This document shows positions 19,480-27,495 of a stretch of 64,000 nucleotides of DNA, one piece after another. Under the pieces are notes generated by a model. The model saw only the letters and a program-made list of their open reading frames with translations, was not told the origin of the DNA and ran no database searches. Numbering within the stretch: the first letter of the stretch is position 1; each line of letters begins with the position of its first letter. Source of the DNA: Flagellimonas ochracea (lineage in GTDB: Bacteria; Bacteroidota; Bacteroidia; Flavobacteriales; Flavobacteriaceae); the NCBI RefSeq assembly GCF_009903685.1, contig NZ_JAAABI010000001.1:496001-560000 (forward strand), written 5' to 3'. A program made the translations under genes and the position numbers.

Positions 19480-20793
19480 CTATTTTATCTGTCCCTTACT
19501 TAAAAATTGAACATATGCCAATGCATAATTATGATTGAAAATCATGGTGTAATATTCCAATTGTTTTTGGGCGTATTGGGTTTCGGCAAATAATAGGTCC
19601 GTTGTTTTTTCCAACCCCTGTTCAAAACGGTTTGTACGTATTCGCAATGATTCTTGGGATTGTTCCATGGCCAGTTTGGCGAGTACCAGGTTGTTTTTCG
19701 CATCCTCCAGCATTCGTTTGGCCCTGTTCAGTTCTACCTGGTTTTCGGCCTTGTATTGATGGAGCTGCAGCCTCGATTTTTCATATTCAGCCTTACTTTT
19801 TTTTGCCTTTCCAAAGCGTTTGCTGCCTTCAAACAGGTTCCATTTCAGTTCTGCACCAAACAAATAGCCATCCGTATCCCCTTGAAAAATTTCATCGTCA
19901 TGAAGTTCGTAGGTGCCAAAAGCATTCAATCTGGGTAGAAAACTTAATCTATCCGCTTGGTATATTTGATGATAGGCCTTGCTCTTCAATTCCATGGCCT
20001 TGATGTCTGCTCTATCCTCTGGGACGTCATAAGGGAATACATTACCGGTTGCAATTATCAATGAATCTGAAGGTCGTAAAACAGGATAGCTGGCATCATC
20101 CATCAAAACTGATAAGTGATTTGAGGCGTTCTGAATATTACTTTTGGCATATTGTAGCTGATTGTGGATTTCCGTAACCCTAACTTCCACCGCCAATACA
20201 TCTGATTTTTGCAAGTACCCCTGGCTAAAGTTGTTCTCTGCAATCCGTTTGTTTTCCAAAGCGGATTCTTTGGCCTTTTCCAAAACTTCGATGGTCTTGT
20301 AGGCCAGTTGCAGTTGCATATAAGCCTTATCGACTTCCAGCTCTATAAAATCCCGGGTTCGCACAGATTGAAGTTCTGTGGCATTCAATTTAGCTTTGGC
20401 CGCTTTTCTTTGATGAAGGCCGTCCAAATTCAGTATAGGCTGTTTTACTTCAATCCGTGTGGCATAATCCTCAATTTGAGATGGATTGTTTAGTAAATCT
20501 GGATTGAAATCTTCCGAAGTGAGGATACCTTGATTCAATTTTGAACCAAATGCCATCAAGGGATTTGTGGTCGCAATACCTGTATGGGATACCCCAATGT
20601 TGGGTAAAAGCACTTCGTTGGTCTGGTCAAAATCACCTTTTGCCATTAGAACATCTTGTTTGGACATTTTAATGGTGTTGTTATTCTCTCTGACCGTATT
20701 AAGAACCTCTTCCTTTGTAATCAAAAGAATTTCCTGTGCCCCAAGACTTAGGGAAAAAAGGAATATAAGAAGTAAGAGCATTTTATTTTTCAT
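19480..20793 (-). CDS. TolC-family outer-membrane efflux protein
   Basis: First gene of the efflux operon. It has a signal peptide (MKNKMLLLLIFLFSLSLGAQ), then two long coiled-coil repeats typical of TolC/OprM, for example LQLAYKTIEVLEKAKESALENK and NLVLAKLAMEQSQESLRIRT. I chose the ATG at 20793 because it opens directly with the signal peptide and leaves about 27 nt of leader from the predicted start of transcription. An ATG five codons upstream (20808) is also possible. The 437-residue length is usual. Confidence 0.92.
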   Translation of the reverse strand: MKNKMLLLLIFLFSLSLGAQEILLITKEEVLNTVRENNNTIKMSKQDVLMAKGDFDQTNEVLLPNIGVSHTGIATTNPLMAFGSKLNQGILTSEDFNPDLLNNPSQIEDYATRIEVKQPILNLDGLHQRKAAKAKLNATELQSVRTRDFIELEVDKAYMQLQLAYKTIEVLEKAKESALENKRIAENNFSQGYLQKSDVLAVEVRVTEIHNQLQYAKSNIQNASNHLSVLMDDASYPVLRPSDSLIIATGNVFPYDVPEDRADIKAMELKSKAYHQIYQADRLSFLPRLNAFGTYELHDDEIFQGDTDGYLFGAELKWNLFEGSKRFGKAKKSKAEYEKSRLQLHQYKAENQVELNRAKRMLEDAKNNLVLAKLAMEQSQESLRIRTNRFEQGLEKTTDLLFAETQYAQKQLEYYTMIFNHNYALAYVQFLSKGQIK

Positions 20794-20824
20794 GGGATAC
20801 TCAATCATTCTATTTAACGCTCCG

Positions 20825-20868
20825 CAAAATTAGAAGCTAGTAAAGCACGTGTCAGTAACAATGGTTAC
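20825..20868 (-). promoter_or_regulatory. promoter of the efflux operon with GTAAC-N4-GTTAC box
   Basis: On the minus strand TAATTTTG (20832 to 20825) fits the -7 consensus TANNTTTG exactly. The palindrome GTAAC-AATG-GTTAC (20855-20868) is centred 29.5 bp before the first base of that box, about -41.5 from the expected transcription start. That is the class II activator position of CRP/FNR-type regulators. Confidence 0.65.
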
Positions 20869-20920
20869 GTTGCCTGGGCCGGTAAAATCTTCAAACGCTA
20901 GTACGAAGAAGCAGTGGGGA

Positions 20921-21829
20921 TTACTGTTGCTTCCTTTTTGTGTCAAACCAATAACTTATTCCTGCTGAGAAATAAAAAACACTTTCTAAATCTTCAGTTA
21001 TCACCGAATCCTCGGTGGTAATCGTGGCACTGCTCTGTGGCAAGGCCAATGAAGGCGCAAAAGAAAAAATAAACTGTTTGTGATGGTATTGAACGGGAAG
21101 ACTCAGTTCTACATTCAAAATATTGAACTCTGATGCTTCCTTAATATCCACCATGGTAGCTGCAGTAGAATTCATTCCTCCCGTGCCTTGACTTTGTCCC
21201 TGGCCCTTTCGGTTTCCAAGACGGCTTGTTCGATAATATTCCTGATAGAAATATTGTGATCCGGCATATACAGCGATGGTCGGGTCGATCAAAAAGCTTT
21301 TGTCATTACTATAAAAAATCCGGTCGAGCATCAATCCGGTAAAAATATCTGCAGAACTACCATCATTAAAGTAGGTGCTGGCCAAAACAGACATTTCCAA
21401 TACTTCAAAGTCATAGCTCAGAAAGCCCGAAATGTCTGCTATAATCTCCGATTTTACATTATAGCTATCTCCATTAAAGAAATAGGCCGTCACCGAAATT
21501 CCCCCACCGAGTTTTTCGCCTTGGGTCAGGTATCCCAAACTTGCCAAAACCAAGTCTACACGATTTTCTTCGGAGCCTACCAAATAAGAGGCCGATGCGT
21601 CCACAAAAAATCCCGACTTGTCATAATAACCTATGGAAGGAAAAATATAGGGAGCGGTTATGGAATCACGTCTGCCCATAAATACTGCATCGTTAATGTA
21701 ACTGATGTCTGTCAAAATGTAGGACTTTTGGTTACTGGAAATTTCTTCGGCAGTTTTTTTGTTGTTCTGTGATATCACTACTAAGGGGGTGCAGAACAAG
21801 AAGATGTGTAATAGAAGCCAATTTTTCAT
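20921..21829 (-). CDS. outer-membrane beta-barrel-like protein, unknown function
   Basis: A 302-residue protein with a signal peptide (MKNWLLLHIFLFCTPLVVISQ). Strands alternate with turns through the whole length, as in LGGGISVTAYFFNGDSYNV, FIFSFAPSLALPQSS and the last strand VFYFSAGISYWFDTKR. A Gly/Gln-rich loop (KGQGQSQGTGGMNSTAA) lies near residue 210. This looks like an outer-membrane barrel of about 12 strands, but I do not recognise the family. It lies between the DUF6799 gene (90 bp upstream) and the efflux operon. Whether it shares a transcript with either is not clear. Confidence 0.65.
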   Translation of the reverse strand: MKNWLLLHIFLFCTPLVVISQNNKKTAEEISSNQKSYILTDISYINDAVFMGRRDSITAPYIFPSIGYYDKSGFFVDASASYLVGSEENRVDLVLASLGYLTQGEKLGGGISVTAYFFNGDSYNVKSEIIADISGFLSYDFEVLEMSVLASTYFNDGSSADIFTGLMLDRIFYSNDKSFLIDPTIAVYAGSQYFYQEYYRTSRLGNRKGQGQSQGTGGMNSTAATMVDIKEASEFNILNVELSLPVQYHHKQFIFSFAPSLALPQSSATITTEDSVITEDLESVFYFSAGISYWFDTKRKQQ

Positions 21830-21918
21830 GTTTACTGATTTCGTTAAATTCCCAATTAAGTCTCAAGAATGTTGCTATGGATCAACTACCCATTCTCAAG
21901 GCTTTATCATTTTAACAG

Positions 21919-22593
21919 CTACTTTGTGCCCTTTTTCTTTTTTTGTACTGACATCTTGTTGCCTACCTTTTTATTCATCATTTTTTTCTTGTTCATTTTG
22001 TTTTTTTTGACCATCATTCTTCGATGTTGGTACATGTTGGTGAACTTGGCACCATCCATATTGATACATTCACCATCACGAAGGCGAAACTGTTTTTGTT
22101 GTGGGTCTTGATAGCTGCCATCAGGGTTTACTATCAATCCGTCACCAAGGTTTATCTTATTTTGAATCCTGTTTTGTACACGGTTTCTGATTTGAAAGGC
22201 TTCGCCGTCTATCATCATGATTTGGTACCTATTTTGGTTCCGCTCTTGGATTTGGGCCTGGGTAAGTCCCATATTTTCTTTTTTAACCTTATACCGGTAT
22301 TGATATTCATTGCGGTACTTAATGCCGTCGTTATCCAGACATTCACCATCACGTAGACGTAATCTATCTTGGTCTCTTGTGATATAAGAGCCATCTGGGT
22401 TCACCACTGTACCGTCATTTAAAGTAATTGGATCCTGTAAACGTACTTGATCCCGATCCCTTATTTGTAGGACATCGCCATCGACCATCATTAAACGTTC
22501 TTGATCGCGATCTTGCGCCATGTCTTGATCTTGGGCGGTAAGTGCAAAAGTTCCTAGAACTATAAATGCAATTACAAAAAGTGCTTTTTTCAT
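21919..22593 (-). CDS. exported protein with two DUF6799-type repeats and a Lys/Met-rich tail
   Basis: A 224-residue protein. The signal peptide is MKKALFVIAFIVLGTFALTAQ; I chose this ATG over an upstream extension that lacks one. Two repeats follow, each of the form MMVDGDVLQIRDR, then NDGTVVNPDGSYITRDQ, then LRLRDGECLDNDG (about residues 35-90 and 125-185). This is the pattern of DUF6799 modules. The last 30 residues are almost only Lys, Met and Asn (KKNKMNKKKMMNKK). The first 40 mature residues are rich in Gln-Asp-Arg. The function is unknown. A GTAAC-N4-GTTAC box lies 112 bp before the start codon. Confidence 0.72.
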   Translation of the reverse strand: MKKALFVIAFIVLGTFALTAQDQDMAQDRDQERLMMVDGDVLQIRDRDQVRLQDPITLNDGTVVNPDGSYITRDQDRLRLRDGECLDNDGIKYRNEYQYRYKVKKENMGLTQAQIQERNQNRYQIMMIDGEAFQIRNRVQNRIQNKINLGDGLIVNPDGSYQDPQQKQFRLRDGECINMDGAKFTNMYQHRRMMVKKNKMNKKKMMNKKVGNKMSVQKKKKGTK

Positions 22594-22704
22594 CTTTCCT
22601 ATGTTTTTAAAATTAACAGGGCAAAGGTATTGACACCATGTTTCGCCCTCAATGACCCAAGTCAGTTGTGCCCAATAAATACAAGGCTTTACCAGAATTC
22701 TTCT

Positions 22705-22718
22705 GTAACTTTTGTTAC
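22705..22718. promoter_or_regulatory. GTAAC-N4-GTTAC box between DUF6799 gene and ppdK
   Basis: TGTAAC-TTTT-GTTACA is a full 16-bp palindrome in the divergent region. On the minus strand only a weak -7 match (TATTTATT, first base at 22681) lies near the standard distance. On the plus strand it would sit about 112 bp before the ppdK transcription start, 70 bp upstream of the ATGAC box. It could serve either gene. Confidence 0.5.
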
Positions 22719-22774
22719 ACAAAAACCTCTCTTTTCAAAATTCCCCCACAATTTGGATTTCTTTACAGAGCTAC

Positions 22775-22818
22775 ATGATAATTGTCATTAAAATGGCGTA
22801 TGTAAGTGTGTAGTTTTG
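22775..22818 (+). promoter_or_regulatory. ppdK promoter with ATGAC-type box
   Basis: TAGTTTTG at 22811-22818 matches the -7 consensus. ATGAT-AATT-GTCAT (22775-22788, one mismatch from a perfect palindrome) is centred 29.5 bp upstream of it. The predicted start of transcription (about 22823) lies downstream of the TTG at 22816, which argues that translation starts at the ATG at 22861. Confidence 0.6.
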
Positions 22819-22860
22819 ATATCATTTATTTCAGACAATGACATCATAACAATTTTAAAT

Positions 22861-25590
22861 ATGGAAACGCTACAAGAAGTCAAAAGGAAGGTTTACCAGT
22901 TCGGTAATAAAAGTGCCGACGGCAATAGTAAAATGAAAAACCTTTTGGGAGGTAAGGGAGCCAATTTGGCTGAAATGAGCGCAATAGGCATTCCTGTGCC
23001 ACCCGGATTTACCATAACTACAGAAGTTTGCACCGAATATAACAAATTGGGCAAAGAAGCTATAATTGAACTGCTCACCGAAGATGTAGAAAAGTCGATA
23101 AACAATATTGAATCCATAATGGGTTCACAATTCGGAGATAGTGAAAATCCTTTATTGATTTCTGTGCGTTCGGGGGCACGAGTATCAATGCCTGGTATGA
23201 TGGATACGGTCTTAAACTTAGGGCTTAATGATGAAGTGGTTCATGGGCTTGTGGCGAAAACCAATAATGAGCGTTTTGCTTGGGATTCATACCGGCGTTT
23301 TATCCAGATGTATGGGGGAGTTGTTTTAGGCATGAAACCCAAATCAAAGGATGACATTGACCCCTTTGAGGAAATCATGGAGCATCTTAAAGAAAAAAGG
23401 GGAATTGAGTTGGATACCGAATTCACTGTACAGGACTTACAAGATTTGGTGTATGATTTCAAGGATGCCGTAAAGAAAAGAACAGGACATGATTTCCCAG
23501 CAGATCCTTGGGAACAGCTCTGGGGTGCTATAACTGCGGTTTTTGATAGTTGGAACGGAAATCGAGCTATTTACTATAGAACAATGAACGGTTATCCCGC
23601 TGATTGGGGCACTGCGGTCAATGTACAAGCCATGGTCTACGGTAATATGGGCGATGGTTCTGGCACTGGGGTTTGTTTTACCCGCGATGCCGCTACAGGA
23701 GAAAATGTCTTTAACGGTGAGTATCTTATCAATGCACAAGGTGAAGATGTTGTCGCAGGGGTAAGAACCCCACAGCAAATCACCAAATTGGGTTCGCAGC
23801 GATGGGCTGACCTAGCTCAGATTGAAGAAGCTGAACGAGTGGCAAATTACCCTTCCCTAGAAGAGTTGATGCCATCTATTTACGAAGAATTAAAAATATA
23901 CCAAGATACCCTAGAAAAACATTACAGGGATATGCAGGATATGGAGTTTACCATTCAAGAAGGGAAACTCTGGATTTTACAGACACGAAATGGCAAACGT
24001 ACGGGGGCTGCAATGGTCAAAATTGCAATTGATTTGTTGAAAGAAAGACTAATTACTGAGGAGGAGGCCTTGCTCCAAATTGAACCCAATAAATTGGATG
24101 AGCTATTGCATCCCGTATTTGACCCTAGAGCGTTGAAAATGGCCAATGTAATTGCCCAAGGTCTTCCGGCATCTCCAGGTGCCGCAACAGGGCAGATTGT
24201 ATTTTTCGCAGATGAGGCCAAGATGTACAAAAACACCATTTTGACCCGTATTGAAACTTCTCCGGAAGATTTGGAAGGAATGAATCTGGCCAAAGGAATT
24301 TTGACCGCACGTGGTGGCATGACTTCACACGCTGCCGTAGTCGCCAGAGGAATGGGTAAATGTTGTATCTCTGGAGCAGGTGCATTGAAAATAGATTACA
24401 AAAAACGGACCTTGACCGTTGATGGTAAGGAATATCATCAGGGCGATTGGGTTTCGCTAAATGGATCCACCGGCAATATTATTGAGGGAAAAGTGGCGAC
24501 TGTTGAGCCAATATTGAGTGGAGAATTTGCTGAACTTATGACATTGGCCGATAAATATGCAGATATGGAAGTAAGGGCCAATGCTGACACGCCCAAAGAA
24601 GCCAGAGCTGCATTGAACTTTGGAGCTAAGGGAATCGGTTTGACAAGAACAGAACACATGTTTTTCGAAATTGATCGTATTCGGGCTATGCGAGAAATGA
24701 TCTTGGCAGATACGGTTAAGGGAAGAAAACACGCTTTGGAAGAACTTTTACCCATGCAGCGAAGCGATTTTGAAGGTATTTTTGAAGCTTTGCAGGGTCT
24801 TCCAGTGACTATACGTTTATTAGACCCCCCCTTGCATGAGTTTGTTCCCCATCAATTGGCCACACAAAAAGAACTGGCCGAAGACATGCACATTTCACTT
24901 GCAGCTGTCAAAAACAAAGTGGCCGAATTGGAAGAGTTTAACCCCATGTTGGGCCATAGGGGCTGTAGATTGGGAAACACCTATCCTGAAATTACCGAAA
25001 TGCAAACTAGGGCCATCATTGAGGCGGCATTGAACTTAAAGGAAAAAGGAATAGTTGCCAAGCCCGAGATAATGGTCCCATTGGTAGGAACGGTAAATGA
25101 ATTTGTTGAACAAGAGAACATTATTAGAAAAACCGCCGAGAAGGTGTTTGAAGAGCGAAGTGAACATATTGATTATTTGGTCGGTACAATGATTGAAGTG
25201 CCCAGAGCGGTATTGCTTGCCGATGCCATTGCCGAATATGCCGATTTCTTCTCTTTCGGCACCAATGACCTTACCCAAATGACCTATGGGTATTCTCGTG
25301 ATGACGCCAGCAAATTCATGTCAATTTATTTAGAAAAAGGAATATTGAAAGCTGACCCCTTTGAAGTCTTGGATCAAGATGGAGTGGGTCAATTGGTTAA
25401 AATGGGGACTGAACGAGGTAGAAGTACCAAACCAGATTTGAAAGTGGGTATCTGTGGCGAGCATGGTGGTGAGCCCAGTTCTGTGGAGTTTTGCCATAGC
25501 ACTGGTATGAATTATGTAAGTTGCTCACCTTTCAGGGTCCCCATAGCACGATTGGCCTCTGCACAAGCGGCGATTAGAGCAGCAAAATAG
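22861..25590 (+). CDS. ppdK: pyruvate, phosphate dikinase
   Basis: Interconverts pyruvate, ATP and phosphate with PEP, AMP and PPi. The order is that of PPDK. First comes an N-terminal ATP-grasp domain (GGKGANLAEMSAIGIPVPPGFTI; later SVRSGARVSMPGMMDTVLNLG). Next is the swivelling phosphohistidine domain with catalytic H490 (GGMTSHAAVVARGMGKCC). Last is the TIM-barrel PEP/pyruvate domain (GLTRTEHMFFE, GTNDLTQMTYG, GICGEHGGEP). At 909 residues it is full length. The SHAAVVARG sequence and length separate it from PEP synthase. The promoter carries the ATGAC-type box shared with sqr, plus an upstream GTAAC box, so its expression is probably tied to sulfur oxidation. Confidence 0.95.
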   Translation: METLQEVKRKVYQFGNKSADGNSKMKNLLGGKGANLAEMSAIGIPVPPGFTITTEVCTEYNKLGKEAIIELLTEDVEKSINNIESIMGSQFGDSENPLLISVRSGARVSMPGMMDTVLNLGLNDEVVHGLVAKTNNERFAWDSYRRFIQMYGGVVLGMKPKSKDDIDPFEEIMEHLKEKRGIELDTEFTVQDLQDLVYDFKDAVKKRTGHDFPADPWEQLWGAITAVFDSWNGNRAIYYRTMNGYPADWGTAVNVQAMVYGNMGDGSGTGVCFTRDAATGENVFNGEYLINAQGEDVVAGVRTPQQITKLGSQRWADLAQIEEAERVANYPSLEELMPSIYEELKIYQDTLEKHYRDMQDMEFTIQEGKLWILQTRNGKRTGAAMVKIAIDLLKERLITEEEALLQIEPNKLDELLHPVFDPRALKMANVIAQGLPASPGAATGQIVFFADEAKMYKNTILTRIETSPEDLEGMNLAKGILTARGGMTSHAAVVARGMGKCCISGAGALKIDYKKRTLTVDGKEYHQGDWVSLNGSTGNIIEGKVATVEPILSGEFAELMTLADKYADMEVRANADTPKEARAALNFGAKGIGLTRTEHMFFEIDRIRAMREMILADTVKGRKHALEELLPMQRSDFEGIFEALQGLPVTIRLLDPPLHEFVPHQLATQKELAEDMHISLAAVKNKVAELEEFNPMLGHRGCRLGNTYPEITEMQTRAIIEAALNLKEKGIVAKPEIMVPLVGTVNEFVEQENIIRKTAEKVFEERSEHIDYLVGTMIEVPRAVLLADAIAEYADFFSFGTNDLTQMTYGYSRDDASKFMSIYLEKGILKADPFEVLDQDGVGQLVKMGTERGRSTKPDLKVGICGEHGGEPSSVEFCHSTGMNYVSCSPFRVPIARLASAQAAIRAAK

Positions 25591-25645
25591 AAAATGTTTG
25601 AGGAATTTTTGAGAACCATTGATTCCAAACTTGGGTAATAAGAAC

Positions 25646-25668
25646 AAGCGGGGGTAATACCTCCGCTT
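25646..25668 (+). terminator. hairpin after ppdK
   Basis: AAGCGGGGGT and ACCTCCGCTT form a 10-bp GC-rich stem (one G-T pair) with a three-base loop, 56 bp after the ppdK stop. There is no T run after it, so it is a stable hairpin rather than a textbook rho-independent terminator. Confidence 0.45.
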
Positions 25669-25744
25669 ACGTTTCCCATTGCTTCATAATTAATTTGTAC
25701 TTCGAGCCTAGTCCATTGTAAAACACTAAAAAACAATGCCTTAT

Positions 25745-25819
25745 GTAACCAATGTTACCGAACTTTTTTGATAACATGACAATTGTCATATCCTCTGAGG
25801 TGCTCATCAAATATCTTTA
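25745..25819 (+). promoter_or_regulatory. sqr operon promoter with two different FNR-like boxes
   Basis: GTAAC-CAAT-GTTAC lies at 25745-25758 and ATGAC-AATT-GTCAT, a perfect palindrome, at 25776-25789. Their centres are 31 bp apart, about three helical turns, so they fall on the same face of the DNA. TATCTTTA (25812-25819) is a -7 box with one mismatch. The second palindrome is centred 29.5 bp before it, the same geometry as at ppdK. The 5' leader would be about 32 nt. Confidence 0.62.
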
Positions 25820-25855
25820 TCCCTATAAAAATGGTATAAACAAAATTCATAGAAA

Positions 25856-27100
25856 ATGAGAAACTTGGTCATATTGGGAGCGGGAACTGCGGGAACGATG
25901 ATGGCAAACCATCTGATATCAAAACTCCCAAAAAAGGAATGGAAAATCACGATTGTTGATCAGTATGAAACACACTATTATCAACCTGGATTTTTATTTC
26001 TTCCTTTTGATATCTATACAACAAAACAGGTAAAGAAAAAAGGGTCGAAGTTTATTCCAAAAGATGTTCGGTATATACAAGAAAAAATAGAACTCATCGA
26101 ACCAGAGAAAAATGTGGTACAGTTGGAAAAAAGTGGGGAACTTGCCTATGACATTCTGATTGTTGCCACGGGCACCAAAATTGCTCCTGAAGAAATTGAC
26201 GGTATGGCAGGTCCAGAATGGTACAAAAGCATTTTTGATTTTTATACTTATGAAGGAGCGAAAGCACTACGTAACAAATTACGTGAATGGGAAGGCGGAA
26301 AACTTGTCGTTCATATTACTGAAATGCCCATTAAATGTCCTGTAGCACCTTTGGAATTTGCCTTTTTGGCGGATTCATACTTTAAGAACAAAGGCATGCG
26401 CGATAAAGTGGATATCACTTATGTAACACCTTTAGGTGGTGCATTTACAAAACCAAAAGCTACTAAAGCATTGCACCACTTATTAGAAGAAAAGGGTATC
26501 AAAGAAGTCACTGACTTTAATATTGAGCGTGTAGATTACGAGAACAAAAAAATTATCGACTATGCAGATATTGAAATAGAATATGATTTGTTGGTCACTG
26601 TACCTACAAACATAGGAGATGCGCTCATAGAGCGCTCAGGGATGGGTGATGACCTAAACTTTGTGCCAACAGATAAAGCCACCCTCCAAACCAAAGATTA
26701 TGAAAATATATTCGCAATAGGAGACGCTACTAATTTACCAGCTTCGAAAGCAGGTTCAGTAGCCCATTTTGAAGCCGAAATTCTTGAAGAGAATATTCTA
26801 CGCTACATAAAAGGAGAACCTTTAAAAGCTGAGTTTGATGGTCATGCCAATTGTTTTATAGAAACAGGTGGTGGAAAAGCTTTATTGATTGATTTTAATT
26901 ACAATCACGAACCCGTAGAAGGCACATTTCCTTTTCCAGGTATTGGACCGTTAAATCTTTTAAAAGAAAGCCGAATGAATCACATGGGTAAAATGGCGTT
27001 CCGATGGATTTATTGGAATATGCTTATCAAAGGCATTTCCATTCCTTTTGTATCAGCAAAGATGTCAGAAAAAGGAAAGCACCTTGAAGAAACAGTATAA
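25856..27100 (+). CDS. sqr: sulfide:quinone oxidoreductase-like flavoprotein
   Basis: Oxidises sulfide to sulfane sulfur and passes electrons to the quinone pool. It starts with the FAD-binding fold (NLVILGAGTAGTMMANHL), followed by LIVATGTKIAPEEIDG and the second dinucleotide fold FAIGDATNLPASKAGSVAH. Cysteines sit at the SQR redox positions: C161 in MPIKCPVAPLEF and C333 in ANCFIETGGGKA. The C-terminal segment MAFRWIYWNMLIKGISIPF is amphipathic and suits membrane attachment. At 414 residues it is in the SQR range. It heads an operon with tusE/dsrC- and dsrE2-type sulfur carriers, which strengthens the call. The exact SQR type cannot be fixed by eye. Confidence 0.85.
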   Translation: MRNLVILGAGTAGTMMANHLISKLPKKEWKITIVDQYETHYYQPGFLFLPFDIYTTKQVKKKGSKFIPKDVRYIQEKIELIEPEKNVVQLEKSGELAYDILIVATGTKIAPEEIDGMAGPEWYKSIFDFYTYEGAKALRNKLREWEGGKLVVHITEMPIKCPVAPLEFAFLADSYFKNKGMRDKVDITYVTPLGGAFTKPKATKALHHLLEEKGIKEVTDFNIERVDYENKKIIDYADIEIEYDLLVTVPTNIGDALIERSGMGDDLNFVPTDKATLQTKDYENIFAIGDATNLPASKAGSVAHFEAEILEENILRYIKGEPLKAEFDGHANCFIETGGGKALLIDFNYNHEPVEGTFPFPGIGPLNLLKESRMNHMGKMAFRWIYWNMLIKGISIPFVSAKMSEKGKHLEETV

Positions 27101-27133
27101 TACAATCAATATTAATTTAAAATTTTAGTAACC

Positions 27134-27442
27134 ATGAAAAAGTTAATCGCAAATAGAGAAATCGATGTAAACGAAGAAGGCTATCTATTGGACTTTAAAC
27201 AATGGGACAGAGAAATCTGCGAATGTATAGCCGGTGAGTGTAATGTTGTAATGACCGAAAAACATTGGGAAGTGATAGCGTATCTTCAAGACAAACATCA
27301 CAAAGAAGAACCACTATCCATTAGAGGTATCAAAAGAAGTGGTGTTATCAATATCAAGGAATTTTACAACCTATTTCCTGGCGGTCCTTTAAAGAAATCA
27401 ACACTGATTGCAGGTATTCCCAAGCCCAAGAGTTGTATATAG
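27134..27442 (+). CDS. TusE/DsrC-family sulfur carrier
   Basis: A 102-residue cytoplasmic sulfur-relay protein. It has the family start DVNEEGYLLDFKQWD, the central HWEVIAYLQDKH and the C-terminal arm AGIPKPKSCI with the penultimate cysteine (C101) that carries the persulfide. The second arm cysteine of true DsrC, eleven residues earlier, is threonine here (T90, in KKSTLIAG), which places it with TusE-like single-cysteine proteins. Three additional cysteines cluster near residues 29-36 (REICECIAGEC), which is unusual. It lies 33 bp after sqr and 53 bp before dsrE2, so it probably takes sulfane sulfur derived from Sqr. Confidence 0.85.
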   Translation: MKKLIANREIDVNEEGYLLDFKQWDREICECIAGECNVVMTEKHWEVIAYLQDKHHKEEPLSIRGIKRSGVINIKEFYNLFPGGPLKKSTLIAGIPKPKSCI

Positions 27443-27495
27443 TTTTTAGAGTTCAAAAACTTAAAAGAAATAGATAACATTTTAAATATAAAATT

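Noticed and set aside
22816..22860. TTG start adding 15 residues to PPDK
   Set aside because: The TTG lies inside or directly next to the predicted -7 box, so it would be upstream of the transcription start; the ATG at 22861 fits the family.
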